From Halictus rubicundus (taxonomy: Eukaryota; Arthropoda; Insecta; Hymenoptera; Halictidae): a DNA stretch of 64,000 nt. Both the position numbers and the translations under genes were made by a program. The DNA lies in NCBI RefSeq assembly GCF_050948215.1, contig NW_027488993.1:62001-126000 (forward strand), in the 5' to 3' direction. The notes under the pieces are model-generated. The model saw only the letters and a program-made list of their open reading frames with translations, had not been told where the DNA came from and searched no databases. Of the stretch, positions 23,734 to 38,800 are shown one piece after another (positions within the stretch are counted from its first letter, which is position 1; each line of letters begins with the position of its first letter).

Positions 23734-25274
23734 AGGATAGGATAGAGGATAGGATAGGATAGAGGATAGGATAGGATAGAGGATAGGATAGGATAGAGGA
23801 TAGGATAGGATGGAGAATAGGATAGGATAGAGGATAGGATAGGATAGAGAATAGGATAGGATAGAGGATAGGATAGGATAGAGAATAGGATAGGATAGAG
23901 GATAGGATAGGATAGAGGATAGGATAGGATAGAGGATAGGATAGGATAGAGGATAGTATAGGATAGAGGATAGGATATCATAGAGGATAGGATAGGATAG
24001 AGAATAGGATATAGGATTGGATAGGATAGCGGATAGGATAGGATAGAGGATAGGATAGGATAAAGGATAGGATACGATAGAGGATAGCATAGGATAGAGG
24101 ATAGGATAGGATAGAGAATGGGATAGGATAGAGGATAGGATAGGATAGAGGATAGGATAGGATAGAGGATAGGATAGGATAGGGGATAGGATAGGATAGA
24201 GGATATGATAGGATAGAGGATAGGATAGGATAGAGGATAGGATAGAATAGAGGATAGGATAGGATAGAGAATAGGATATAGGATTGGATAGGATAGAGGA
24301 TAGAATAGGATAGAGGATAGGATAGGATAGCGGATAGGATATGTTAGAGGATAGGATAGGATAGAGGATAGGATAGGATAAACGATAGGATAGGATAGGA
24401 TAGAGGATAGGATAGAGGATATAATAGGATAGGATAGAGGATAGGATAGGATAGAGAATAGGTTAGAATAGAGGATAGGATAGGATAGAGAATAGGATAT
24501 AGGATTGGATAGGATAGACGATAGGATATGATAGAGGATAGGATAGGATAGAGGATAGGATAGGATAGAGGATAGGATAGGATAGAGGATAGGATAGGAT
24601 AGAGGATAGGATAGGATAGAGAATAGGATAGGATAGAGGATAGGATAGGATAGAGGATAGGATAGGATAAACGATAGGATAGGATAGAGGATAGGATATG
24701 ATAGAGGATAGGATAAGATAGAGGATAGGATAGGATAGGATAGAGGATAGGATAGGATAGAGGATAGGATAGGATAGAGTATAAGATAGGATAGAGGATA
24801 GGATCGGATGGAGAATAGGATAGGATAGAGGATAGGATAGGATAGAGAATAGGATAGGATAGAGAATAGGATAGGATAGAGGATAATATACGATAGAGGA
24901 TAGGATAGGATAGAGGATAGGATAGGATAGAGGATAGGATAGGATAGAGAATAGGATAGGATAGAGGATAGGATAGGATAAACGATAGGATATGATAGAG
25001 GATACGATAGGATAGAGGATAGGATAGGATAGAGGATAGGATAGGATAGTGGATAGGATAGGATAGAGGATAGGATAGGATAGAGGATACGATATAGGAT
25101 TGGATAGGATAGAGGATAGAATAGGAGAGAGGATAGGATAGGATAGAGGATAGGATAGGATAGAGGATAGGATAGGATAGAGAATAGGATAGGATAGAGG
25201 ATAGGATAGGATAGAGGATAGGATAGGATAGAGGATAGGATAGGATAGAGGATAGGATAGGATAGGATAGGATA
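23734..25274. repeat. Segmental duplication inside the satellite, copy 2 (offset 6194 bp)
   Basis: This is the partner of 17540-19080, with the same variant order at a constant distance of 6194 bp. To its right lies the AGAGCATAGG higher-order unit (from 25410), which copy 1 lacks. The duplication therefore joins different neighbours, as unequal exchange or template switching would. Confidence 0.75.
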
Positions 25275-25409
25275 GAGGATAGGATAGGATAGGACAGGAT
25301 AGAGGATATGATAGGATAGAGGATAGGATATGATAGACGATAGGATATAGGATTGGATAGAATAGAGGATAGGATAGAGGATAGGATAGGATAGAGAATA
25401 GGATAGGAT

Positions 25410-26880
25410 AGAGCATAGGATAGGATAAACGATAGGATAGGATAGAGGATACGATAGGATAGAGGATACGATAGGATAGAGGATAGGATAGGATAGAGGA
25501 TAGGATAGGATAGAGGATAGGATCTGATAGAGGATAGGATAGGATAGAGGATAGGATAGGATGGAGAATAGGATATAGGATTGGATAGGATAGAGGATAG
25601 GATAGGATAGGATAGAGGATAGGATAGGATCGAGAATAGGTTAGGATAGAGGATAGGATATCATAGAGGATAGGATAGGATAGAGAATAGGATATAGGAT
25701 TGGATAGGATAGCAGATAGTATAGGATAGAGGATAAGATAGGATAGAGGATAGGATAGGATAGAGGATAGGATAGGATAGGATAGGATAGGATAGAGGAT
25801 AGGATAGGATAGAGGATAGGATAGGATAGTGGATAGGATAGGATAGAGGATAGGAAAGGATAGAGGATAGGATATTATAGAGGATAGGATAGGATAGAGG
25901 ATAGGATAGGATAGAGGATAGGATAGGATAGAGGATAGGATAGGATAGAGGATAGGATAGGTTAGAGGATAGGATAGGATAGAAGATAGGATAGGATAGA
26001 GGATAGGATAGGATAGAGGATAGGATAGGATAGAGGATAGGATAGCATGGAGAATAGGATATAGGATTGGATAGGATAGAGAATAGGATATAGGATTGGA
26101 TAGGATAGAGGATAGAATAGGATAGAGGATAGGATAGGATAGAGGATAGGATATGATAGAGGATAGGATAGGATAGAGGATAGGATAGGTTAGAGGATAG
26201 GATAGGATAGAGGATAGGATAGGATAGAGAATAGGATAGGATAGAGGATAGGATAGGATAGAGGATACGATATAGGATTGGATAGGATAGAGGATAGAAT
26301 AGGATAGAGGATAGTATAGGATAGAGGATAGGATAGGATAGAGGATAGGATAGGATAGAGGATAGGATAGGATAGAGGATAGGATAGGATAGAGGATTGG
26401 ATAGGATAGCGGATAGGATAGGATAGAGGATAGGATAGGATAGAGGATAGGATAGGATAGAGGATAGGATACGATAGAGGATAGGATAGGATAGAGGATA
26501 GGATAGGATAGAGGATAGGATAGGATAGGATAGAGGATAGGATAGGATAGAGGATAGGATATGATAGAGGATAGGATATAGGATTGGATAGAATAGAGGA
26601 TAGGATAGAGGATAGGATAGGATAGAGAATAGGATAGGATAGAGCATAGGATAGGATAAACGATAGGATAGGATAGAGGATACGATAGGATAGAGGATAC
26701 GATAGGATAGAGGATAGGATAGGATAGAGGATAGGATACGATAGGATAGAGGATAGGATAGGATAGAGGATAGGATCTGATAGAGGATAGGATAGGATAG
26801 AGGATAGGATAGGATGGAGAATAGGATATAGGATTGGATAGGATAGAGGATAGGATAGGATAAAGGATAGGATACGATAG
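25410..26880. repeat. Paralogue of the LINE-bearing higher-order unit
   Basis: The marker AGAGCATAGG starts at 25410 and again at 26641. The variants between (TCGAGAATAGGTT, TATTATAGAGG, AGCATGGAGAAT, ATATAGGATTGG) are those of the unit at about 4693-5946. After 26641 the sequence runs through an intact version of the LINE target and on into the sequence found right of the LINE at 11532 onward. It is thus an uninterrupted relative of the insertion locus. Confidence 0.75.
26663..26683. other. Empty (unoccupied) LINE target site
   Basis: These 21 nt equal the two target-site duplications, but occur once. The left flank AGAGCATAGGATAGGATAAACG matches 5946-5967 in order. The right flank matches 11532 onward with a single difference over roughly 80 nt. 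The site defines what the locus looked like before insertion. Confidence 0.75.
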
Positions 26881-29800
26881 AGGATAGCATAGGATAGAGG
26901 ATAGGATAGGATAGAGAATAGGATAGGATAGAGGATAGGATAGGATAGAGGATAGGATAGGATAGAGGATAGGATAGGATAGAGGATAGGATAGGATAGG
27001 GGATAGGATAGGATAGAGGATATGATAGGATAGAGGATAGGATAGGATAGCGGATAGGATATGTTAGAGGATAGGATAGGATAGAGGATAGGATAGGATA
27101 AACGATAGGATAGGATAGGATAGAGGATAGGATAGAGGATAGGATAGAGGATAGGATAGGATAGGATAGAGGATAGGATAGGATAGAGAATAGGTTAGAA
27201 TAGAGGATAGGATATCATAGAGGATAGGATAGGATAGAGAATAGGATATAGGATTGGATAGGATAGAGGATAGGATATGATAGAGGATAGGATAGGATAG
27301 AGGATAGGATAGGATAGAGGATAGAATAGGATAAACGATAGGATAGGATAGAGGATAGGATATGATAGAGGATACGATAAGATAGAGGATAGGATAGGAT
27401 AGGATAGAGGATAGGATAGGATAGAGGATAGGATAGGATAGAGGATAAGATAGGATAGAGGATAGGATCGGATGGAGAATAGGATAGGATAGAGGATAGG
27501 ATAGGATAGAGAATAGGATAGGATAGAGAATAGGATAGGATAGAGGATAATATACGATAGAGGATAGGATAGGATTGAGGATAGGATAGGATAGAGGATA
27601 GGATAGGATAGAGAATAGGATAGGATAGAGGATAGGATAGGATAAACGATAGGATAGGATAGAGGATACGATAGGATAGAGGATAGGATAGGATAGAGGA
27701 TAGGATAGGATAGTGGATAGGATAGGATAGAGGATAGGATAGGATAGAGGATACGATATAGGATTGGATAGGATAGAGGATAGAATAGGAGAGAGGATAG
27801 GATAGGATAGAGGATAGGATAGGATAGAAAGATAGGATAGGATAGAGAATAGGATAGGATAGAGGATAGGATAGGATAGAGGATAGGATAGGATAGTGGA
27901 TAGGATCTGATAGAGGATAGGATAGGATAGAGGATAGGATAGGATGGAGAATAGGATATAGGATTGGATAGGATAGAGGATAGGATAGAGGATAGGATAG
28001 GATAGGATGGAGGATAGGATAGGATAGGATAGGATAGAGGATAGGATAGGATAGAGGATAGGATAGGATAGGATAGGATAGAGGATAGGATAGGATATAG
28101 GATTGGATAGGATAGAGAATAGGATATAGGATTGGATAGGATAGAGGATAGAATAGGATAGAGGATAGGATAGGATAGAGGATAGGATATGATAGAGGAT
28201 AGGATAGGATAGAGGATAGGATAGGATAGAGGATAGGATAGGATAAAGGATAGGATAGGATAGAGAATAGGATAGGATAGAGGATAGGATAGGATAGAGG
28301 ATACGATATAGGATTGGATAGGATAGAGGATAGAATAGGATAGAGGATAGTATAGGATAGAGGATAGGATAGGATAGAGGATAGGATAGGATAGAGGATA
28401 GGATAGGATAGAGGATAGGATAGGATAGAGGATTGGATAGGATAGCGGATAGGATAGGATAGAGGATAGGATAGGATAGAGGATAGGATAGGATAGAGGA
28501 TAGGATACGATAGAGGATAGGATAGGATAGAGGATAGGATAGGATAGAGGATAGGATAGGATAGGATAGAGGATAGGATAGGATAGAGGATAGTATATGA
28601 TAGAGGATAGGATATAGGATTGGATAGAATAGACGATAGGATAGAGGATAGGATAGGATAGAGAATAGGATAGGATAGAGGATAGGATAGGATAAACGAT
28701 AGGATAGGATAGAGGATACGATAGGATAGAGGATACGATAGGATAGAGGATAGGATAGGATAGAGGATAGGATACGATAGGATAGAGGATAGGATAGGAT
28801 AGAGGATAGGATCTGATAGAGGATAGGATAGGATAGAGGATAGGATACGATAGGATAGAGGATAGGATAGGATAGAGGATAGGATCTGATAGAGGATAGG
28901 ATAGGATAGAGGATAGGATAGGATGGAGAATAGGATATAGGATTGGATAGGATAGAGGATAGGATAGAGGATAGGATAGGATAGGATAGAGGATAGGATA
29001 GGATCGAGAATAGGTTAGGATAGAGGATAGGATATCATAGAGGATAGGATAGGATCGAGAATAGGATATAGGATTGGATAGGATAGCGGATAGTATAGGA
29101 TAGAGGATAGGATAGGATAGAGGATAGGATAGGATAGAGGATAGGATAGGATAGGATAGGATAGAATATAGGATAGGATAGAGGATAGGATAGGATAGTG
29201 GATAGGATAGGATAGAGAATAGGATATAGGATTGGATAGGATAGCGGATAGGATAGGATAGAGGATAGGATAGGATAAAGGATAGGATACGATAGAGGAT
29301 AGCATAGGATAGAGGATAGGATAGGATAGAGAATAGGATAGGATAGAGGATAGGATAGGATAGAGGATAGGATAGGATAGAGGATAGGATAGGATAGGGG
29401 ATAGGATATGATAGAGGATAGGATAGGATAGAGGATAGGATAGGATAGAGGATAGGATAGGATAGAGGATAGGATAGGATAGAGGATAGGATAGGATAAA
29501 CGATAGGATAGGATAGAGGATAGGATATGATAGAGGATAGGATAAGATAGAGGATAGGATAGGATAGGATAGAGGATAGGATAGGATAGAGGATAGGATA
29601 GGATAGAGGATAAGATAGGATAGAGGATAGGATCGGATGGAGAATAGGATAGGATAGAGGATAGGATAGGATAGAGAATAGGATAGGATAGAGAATAGGA
29701 TAGGATAGAGGATAATATACGATAGAGGATAGGATAGGATAGAGGATAGGATAGGATAGAGGATAGGATAGGATAGAGAATAGGATAGGATAGAGGATAG

Positions 29801-32800
29801 GATAGGATAAACGATAGGATAGGATAGAGGATACGATAGGATAGAGGATAGGATAGGATAGAGGATAGGATAGGATAGTGGATAGGATAGGATAGAGGAT
29901 AGGATAGGATAGAGGATACGATATAGGATTGGATAGGATAGAGAATAGAATAGGAGAGAGGATAGGATAGGATAGAGGATAGAATAGGATAGAGGATAGG
30001 ATAGAATAGAGAATAGGATAGGATAGAGGATAGGATAGGATAGAGGATAGGATAGGATAGAGGATAGGATAGAATAGAGAATAGGATATAGGATTGGATA
30101 GGATAGCGGATAGGATAGGATAGAGGATAGGATAGGATAGAGGATAGGATAGGATAGGATAGAGGATAGGATAGGATAGAGGATAGGATATGATAGAGGA
30201 TAGGATATAGGATTGGATAGAATAGAGGATAGGATAGAGGATAGGATAGGATAGAGAATAGGATAGGATAGAGGATAGGATAGGATAAACGATAGGATAG
30301 GATAGAGGATACGATAGGATAGAGGATACGATAGGATAGAGGATAGGATAGGATAGAGGATAGGATACGATAGGATAGAGGATAGGATAGGACAGAGGAT
30401 AGGATCTGATAGAGGATAGGATAGGATAGAGGATAGGATAGGATGGAGAATAGGATATAGGATTGGATAGGATAGAGGATAGGATAGAGGATAGGATAGG
30501 ATAGGATAGAGGATAGGATAGGATCGAGAATAGGTTAGGATAGAGGATAGGATATCATAGAGGATAGTATAGGATAGAGAATAGGATATAGGATTGGATA
30601 GGATAGCGGATAGTATAGGATAGAGGATAGGATAGGATAGAGGATAGGATAGGATAGGATAGGATAGAGGATAGGATAGGATAGAGGATAGGATAGGATA
30701 GTGGATAGGATAGGATAGAGAATAGGATATAGGATTGGATAGGATAGCGGATAGGATAGGATAGAGGATAGGATAGGATAAAGGATAGGATACGATAGAG
30801 GATAGCATAGGATAGAGGATAGGATAGGATAGAGAATAGGATAGGATAGAGGATAGGATAGGTTAGAGGATAGGATAGGATAGAGGATAGGATAGGATAG
30901 AGGATAGGATAGGATAGGGGATAGGATAGGATAGAGGATATGATAGGATAGAGGATAGGATAGGATAGAGGATAGGATAGGATAGGATGGAGGATAGGAT
31001 AGGATAGAGAATAGGTTAGGATAGAGGATAGGATATCATAGAGGATAGGATAGGATAGAGAATAGGATATAGGATTGGATAGGATAGAGGATAGAATAGG
31101 ATAGAGGATAGGATAGGATAGAGGATAGGATAGGATAGAGGATAGGATAGGATAGAGGATATGATAGGATAGAGGATTGGATAGGATAGAGGATAGGATA
31201 GGATAGAGAATAGGATAGGATAGAGGATAGGATAGGATAGAGGATAGGATAGGATAAACGATAGGATAGGATAGAGGATAGGATATGATCGAGGATAGGA
31301 TAGGATAGAGGATAGGATAGGATAGGATAGAGGATAGGATAGGATAGAGGATAGGATAGGATAGAGGATAGGATAGGATAGAGGATAGGATATGATGGAG
31401 AATAGGATAGGATAGAGGATAGGATAGGATAGAGGATAGGATAGGATAGAGAATAGGATAGGTTAGAGGATAGGATAGGATAGAGGATAGGATAGGATAA
31501 ACGATAGGATAGGATAGAGGATACGATAGGATAGAGGATACGATAGGATAGAGGATAGGATAGGATAGAGGATAGGATACGATAGGATAGAGGATAGGAT
31601 AGGATAGAGGATAGGATAGGATAGAGGATAGGATCTGATAGAGGATAGGATAAAATAGAGGATAGGATAGTATAGAGAATAGGATATAGGATTGGATAGG
31701 ATAGAGGATAGGATAGAGGATAGGATAGGATAGGATAGGATAGAGGATAGGATAGGATCGAGAATAGGTTAGGATAGAGGATAGGATATCATAGAGGTTA
31801 GTATAGGATAGAGAATAGGATATAGGATTGGATAGGATAGCGGATAGTATAGGATAGAGGATAGGATAGGATAGAGGATAGGATAGGATAGAGGATAGGA
31901 TAGGATAGGATAGGATAGAGGATAGGATAGGATAGAGGATAGGATAGGATAGTGGATAGGATAGGATAGTGGATAGGATAGGATAGAGAATAGGATATAG
32001 GATTGGATAGGATAGCGGATAGGATAGGATAGAGGATAGGATAGGATAAAGGATAGGATACGATAGAGGATAGCATAGGATAGAGGATAGGATAGGATAG
32101 AGAATAGGATAGGATAGAGGATAGGATAGGATAGAGGATAGGATAGGATAGAGGATAGGATAGGATAGAGGATAGGATAGGATAGGGGATAGGATAGGAT
32201 AGAGGATATGATAGGATAGAGGATAGGATAGGATAGAGGATAGGATAGGATAGGATGGAGGATAGGATAGGATAGAGAATAGGTTAGGATAGAGGATAGG
32301 ATATCATAGAGGATAGGATAGGATAGAGAATAGGATATAGGATTGGATAGGATAGAGGATAGAATAGGATAGAGGATAGGATAGGATAGAGGATAGGATA
32401 GGATAGAGGATAGGATAGGATAGAGGATAGGATAGGATAGAGGATTGGATAGGATAGAGGATAGGATAGGATAGAGAATAGGATAGGATAGAGGATAGGA
32501 TAGGATAGAGGATAGGATAGGATACACGATAGGATAGGATAGAGGATAGGATATGATAGAGGATAGGATAGGATAGAGAGGATAGGATAGGATAGAGGAT
32601 AGGATAGGATAGGATAGAGGATAGGATAGGATAGAGGATAGGATAGGATAGAGGATAGGATAGGATAGAGGATAGGATAGGATAGAGGATAGGATATGAT
32701 GGAGAATAGGATAGGATAGAGGATAGGATAGGATAGAGGATAGGATAGGATAGAGAGTAGGATAGGATAGAGGATAGGGTAGGATAGAGGATAGGATAGG

Positions 32801-35800
32801 ATAGAGGATAGGATAGGATAGAGGATAGGATAGGATAGAGGATAGTATAGGATAGAGGATAGGATATCATAGAGGATAGGATAGGATAGAGCATAGGATA
32901 TAGGATTGGATAGGATAGCGGATAGGATAGGATAGAGGATAGGATAGGATAAAGGATAGGATACGATAGAGGATAGCATAGGATAGAGGATAGGATAGGA
33001 TAGAGAAAAGGATAGGATAGAGGATAGGATAGGATAGAGGATAGGATAGGATAGAGGATATGATAGGATAGAGGATAGGATAGGATAGGGGATCGGATAG
33101 GATAGAGGATATGATAGGATAGAGGATAGGATAGGATAGAGGATAGGATAGAATAGAGGATAGGATAGGATAGAGAATAGGATATAGGATTGGATAGGTT
33201 AGAGGATAGAATAGGATAGAGGATAGGATAGGATAGCGGATAGGATATGTTAGAGGATAGGATAGGATAGAGGATAGGATAGGATAAACGATAGGATAGG
33301 ATAGAGGATAGGATAGGATAGAGGATAGGATAGAGGATAGGATAGAGGATAGGATAGGATAGGATAGAGGATAGGATAGGATAGAGAATAGGTTAGGATA
33401 GAGGATAGGATAGGATAGAGAATAGGATATAGGATTGGATAGGATAGAGGATAGGATATGATAGAGGATAGGATAGGATAGAGGATAGGATAGGATAGAG
33501 GATAGGATAGGATAGAGGATAGGACAGGATAGAGGATAGGATAGGATAGAGAATAGGATAGGATAGAGGATAGGATAGGATAGAGGATAGGATAGGATAG
33601 GATAGGATAGAGGATAGGATAGGATAGAGGATAGGATAGGATAGAGGATAGGATAGGATAAACGATAGGATAGGATAGAGGATACGATAGGATAGAGGAT
33701 AGAATAGGAGAGAGGATAGGATAGGATAGAGGATAGGATAGGATAGAGGATAGGATAGGATAGAGAATAGGATAGGATAGAGGATAGGATAGGATAGAGG
33801 ATAGGATAGGATAGAGGATAGGATAGGATAGAGGATAGGATAGGATAGGATAGAGGATAGGATAGGATAGAGGATAGGATAGGATAGAGGATAGGATAGG
33901 ATAGAGGATAGGATAGGATAGAGGATAGGATAGGATAGAGGATAGGATAGGATAGAGGATAGGATAGGATAGAGGATAGGATAGGATAGAGGATAGGATA
34001 GGATAGAGGATAGGATAGGATAGAGGATAGGATAGGATAGGATAGGATAGAGGATAGGATAGGATAGAGGATAGGATAGGATAGTGGATAGGATAGGATA
34101 GAGGATAGGATAGGATAGAGGATAGGATAGGATAGAGGATAGGATAGGATAGAGGATAGGATAGGATAGAGGATAGGATAGGATAGAGGATAGGATAGGA
34201 TAGAGGATAGGATAGGATAGAGGATAGGATAGCATGGAGAATAGGATATAGGATTGGATAGGATAGAGAATAGGATATAGGATTGGATAGGATAGAGGAT
34301 AGAATAGGATAGAGGATAGGATAGGATAGAGGATAGGATATGATAGAGGATAGGATAGGATAGAGGATAGGATAGGATAGAGGATAGGATAGGATAGAGA
34401 ATAGGATAGGATAGAGGATAGGATAGGATAGAGGATACGATATAGGATTGGATAGGATAGAGGATAGAATAGGATAGAGGATAGTATAGGATAGAGGATA
34501 GGATAGGATAGAGGATAGGTTAGGATAGAGAATAGGATAGGATAGAGGATAGGATAGGATAGAGGATAGGATAGGATAGAGGATAGGATAGGATAGAGAA
34601 TAGGATATAGGATTGGATAGGATAGCGGATAGGATAGGATAGAGGATAGGATATGATAGAGGATAGGATAGGATAGATGATAGGATACGATAGAGGATAG
34701 GATAGGATAGAGGATAGGATAGGATAGAGGATAGGATAGGATAGGATAGAGGATAGGATAGAGGATAGGATAGGATAGAGGATAGGATAGGATAGAGGAT
34801 AGGATAGGATAGAGGATAGGATAGGATAGAGGATAGGATAGGATAAGATAGAGGATAGGATAGGATAGAGGATAGGATAGGATAGTGGATAGGATAGGAT
34901 AGAGGATAGGATAGGATAGAGGATACGATATAGGATTGGATAGGATAGAGGATAGGATACGATAGAGGATAGGATATGATAGAGGATAGGATAGGATAGA
35001 GGATAGGATAGGATAGGATAGAGGATAGGATAGGATAGAGGATAGGATAGGATAGAGGATAGGATAGGATAGAGAATAGGATAGGATAGAGGATAGGATA
35101 GGATAGAGAATAGGATAGGATAGAGGATAGGATAGGATAGAGGATAGGATAGGATAGAGGATAGGATAGGATAGCGAATAGGATAGGATAGAGGATAGGA
35201 TAGGATAGAGGATAGGATAGGATAGAGGATAGGATACGATAGAGGATAGGATAGGATAGAGAATAGGATATAGGATTGGATAGGATAGAGGATAGAATAG
35301 GATAGAGGATAGGATAGGATAGAGGATAGGATAGGATAGTGGATAGGATAGGATAGAGGATAGGATAGGATAGAGGATAGGATAGGATAGAGGATAGGAT
35401 AGGATAGAGGATAGGATAGGATAGGGGATAGGATAGGATAGAGGATAGGATAGGATAGAGGATAGGATATAGGATTGGATAGGATAGCGGATAGGATAGG
35501 ATAGAGGATAGGATAGGATAGAGGATAGGATATGATAGAGGATAGGATAGGATAGAGGATAGGATAGAATAGAGGATAGGATAGAGGATAGGATAGGATA
35601 GAGGATACGATATAGGATTGGATAGGATAGAGGATAGGATACGATAGAGGATAGGATAGGATAGAGAATAGGATATAGGATTGGATAGGATAGAGGATAG
35701 AATAGGATAGAGGATAGGATAGGATAGCGGATAGGATATGTTAGAGGATAGGATAGGATAGAGGATAGGATAGGATAAACGATAGGGTAGGATAGAGGAT

Positions 35801-38800
35801 AGGATAGGATAGAGGATAGGATAGGATAGGATAGAGGATAGGATAGGATAGAGAATAGGTTAGGATAGAGGATAGGATATCATAGAGGATAGGATAGGAT
35901 AGAGAATAGGATATAGGATAGAGAATAGGATATAGGATTGGATAGGATAGGATAGAGGATAGGATAGGATAGAGGATAGGATATGATAGAGGATAGGATA
36001 GGATAGAGGATAGGATAGGATAGGATAGAGGATAGGATAGGATAGAGGATAGGATAGGATAGAGGATAGGATAGGATAGAGGATAGGATAGGATAGAGGA
36101 TAGGATAGGATAGAGGATAGGATAGGATAGAGGATAGGATAGGATAGAGGATAGGATAGGATAGGGGATAGGATAGGATAGAGGATAGGATAGGATAGAG
36201 GATAGGATAGGATAGAGGATAGGATAGGATGGAGAATAGGATATAGGATTGGATAGGATAGAGAATAGGATATAGGATTGGATAGGATAGAGGATAGAAT
36301 AGGATAGAGGATAGGATAGGATAGAGGATAGGATAGGATGCAGAATAGGATATAGGATTGGATAGGATAGAGAATAGGATATAGGATTGGATAGGATAGA
36401 GGATAGAATAGGCTAGAGGATAGGATAGGATAGAGGATAGGATATGATAGAGGATAGGATAGGATAGAGGATAGGATAGGATAGGGAATAGGATAGGATA
36501 GAGGATAGGATAGGATAGAGGATAGGATAGGATAAACGATAGGATAGGATAGAGGATAGGATATGATAGAGGATAGGATAAGATAGAGGATAGGATAGGA
36601 TAGGATAGGATAGAGGATAGGATATGATAGAGGATAGGATAAGATAGAGGATAGGATAGGATAGGATAGGATAGAGGATAGGATAGGATAGAGGATAGGA
36701 CAGGGTGGAGAATAGGATAGGATAGAGGATAGGGTATAATAGAGAATAGGATAGGATAGAGGATAATATACGATAGAGGATAGGATAGGATAGAGGATAG
36801 GATAGGATAGAGAATAGGATAGGATAGAGGATAGGATAGGATAAACGATAGGATAGGATAGAGTATACGATAGGATAGAGGATAGGATAGGATAGAGGAT
36901 AGGATAGGATAGTGGATAGGATAGGATAGAGGATAGGATAGGATAGAGGATACGATATAGGATTGGATAGGATAGAGGATAGAATAGGATAGAGGATAGG
37001 ATAGGATAGAGGATAGGATAGGATAGAGAATAGGATAGGGTAGAGGATAGGATAGGATAGAGGATAGGACAGGATAGAGGATAGGATAGAATAGAGAATA
37101 GGATATAGGATTGGATAGGATAGCGGATAGGAAAGGATAGAGGATAGGATAGGATAGAGGATAGGATACGATAGAGGATAGGATAGGATAGAGGATAGGA
37201 TAGGATAGAGGATAGGATAGGATAGAGGATAGGATAGGATAGAGGATAGGATAGGATAGAGGATAGGATAGGATAGTGGATAGGATAGGATAGAGGATAG
37301 GATAGGATAGAGGATAGGATAGGATAGTGGATTGGATAGGATATAGGATAGGATACGATAGAGGATAGGATAGGATAGAGAATAGGATAGGATAGAGAAT
37401 AGGATAGGATAGAGGATAGGATAGGATAGAGAATAGGATAGGATAGAGAATAGGATAGGATAGAGGATAGGATAGGATAGAGGATAGGATAGGATAGAGG
37501 ATAGGATAGGATAGCGAATAGGATAGGATAGAGGATAGGATAGGATAGAGGATAGGATAGGATAGAGGATAGGATAGGATAGAGGATAGGATAGGATAGA
37601 GGATAGGATAGGATAGAGGATAGGATACGATAGAGGATAGGATAGGATAGAGGATACGATATAGGATTGGATAGGATAGAGGATAGGATACGATAGAGGA
37701 TAGGATAGGATAGAGGATAGGATAGGATAGGGGATAGGATAGGATAGAGGATATGATAGGTTAGAGGATAGAATAGGATGGAGGATAGGATGGAATACAG
37801 GATAGGATAGGATAGAGAATAGGATATAGGATTGGATAGGATAGCGGATAGGATAGGATAGAGGATAGGATAGGATAGAGGATAGGATAGGATAGAGGAT
37901 AGGATAGGATAGGATAGAGGATAGGATAGGATAGAGGATAGGATAGGATAGAGGATAGGATAGGATAGAGGATAGGATAGGATAGAGGATAGGATAGGAT
38001 AGAGGATAGGATAGGATAGAGGATAGGATAGGGTGGAGAATAGGATAGGATAGAGGATAGGATAGGATAGAGAATAGGATAGGATAGAGAATAGGATAGG
38101 ATAGAGGATAATATACGATAGAGGATAGGATAGGATAGAGGATAGGATAGGATAGAGAATAGGATAGGATAGAGGATAGGATAGGATAAACGATAGGATA
38201 GGATAGAGTATACGATAGGATAGAGGATAAGATAGGATAGAGGATAATATACGATAGAGGATAGGATAGGATAGAGGATAGGATAGGATAGAGGATAGGA
38301 TAGGATAGAGGATAGGATAGGATAGAGAATAGGATAGGATAGAGGATAGGATAGGATAAACGATAGGATAGGATAGAGTATACGATAGGATAGAGGATAG
38401 GATAGGATAGAGGATAGGATAGGATAGTGGATAGGATAGGATAGAGGATAGGATAGGATAGAGGATACGATATAGGATAGGATAGGATAGAGGATAGAAT
38501 AGGATAGAGGATAGGATAGGATAGAGGATAGGATAGGATAGAGAATAGGATAGGATAGAGGATAGGTTAGGATAGAGGATAGGATAGGATAGAGGATAGG
38601 ATAGAATAGAGAATAGGATATAGGATTGGATAGGATAGCGGATAGGATAGGATAGAGGATAGGATAGGATAGAGGATAGGATAGGATAGAGGATAGGATA
38701 GGATAGAGGATAGGATAGGATAGAGGATAGGATAGGATAGAGGATAGGATAGGATAGTGGATAGGATAGGATAGAGGATAGGATAGGATAGAGGATAGGA

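Larger units (their letters stand above)
11512..35900. repeat. Satellite array, domain B
   Basis: The satellite of the left arm continues. Recurring markers are GGATATCATAGAGG, GAGAATAGGTTAGG, TCGAGAATAGGTT (13889, 20401, 25629, 29004, 30523, 31758), TCGGATGGAGAAT, AGAAAGATAGG (near 12771, 16497, 19281, 27826) and AATATACGATAG (12494, 15142, 16220, 18691, 21667, 24885, 27549, 29714). Their order recurs in blocks thousands of bases apart with indels that are usually whole units, showing nested higher-order duplications. I see no gene, RNA gene or further transposon. The right edge is approximate: GAGTATACGATAGG and GTGGATTGGATAGG variants take over after about 36 kb. Confidence 0.93.
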
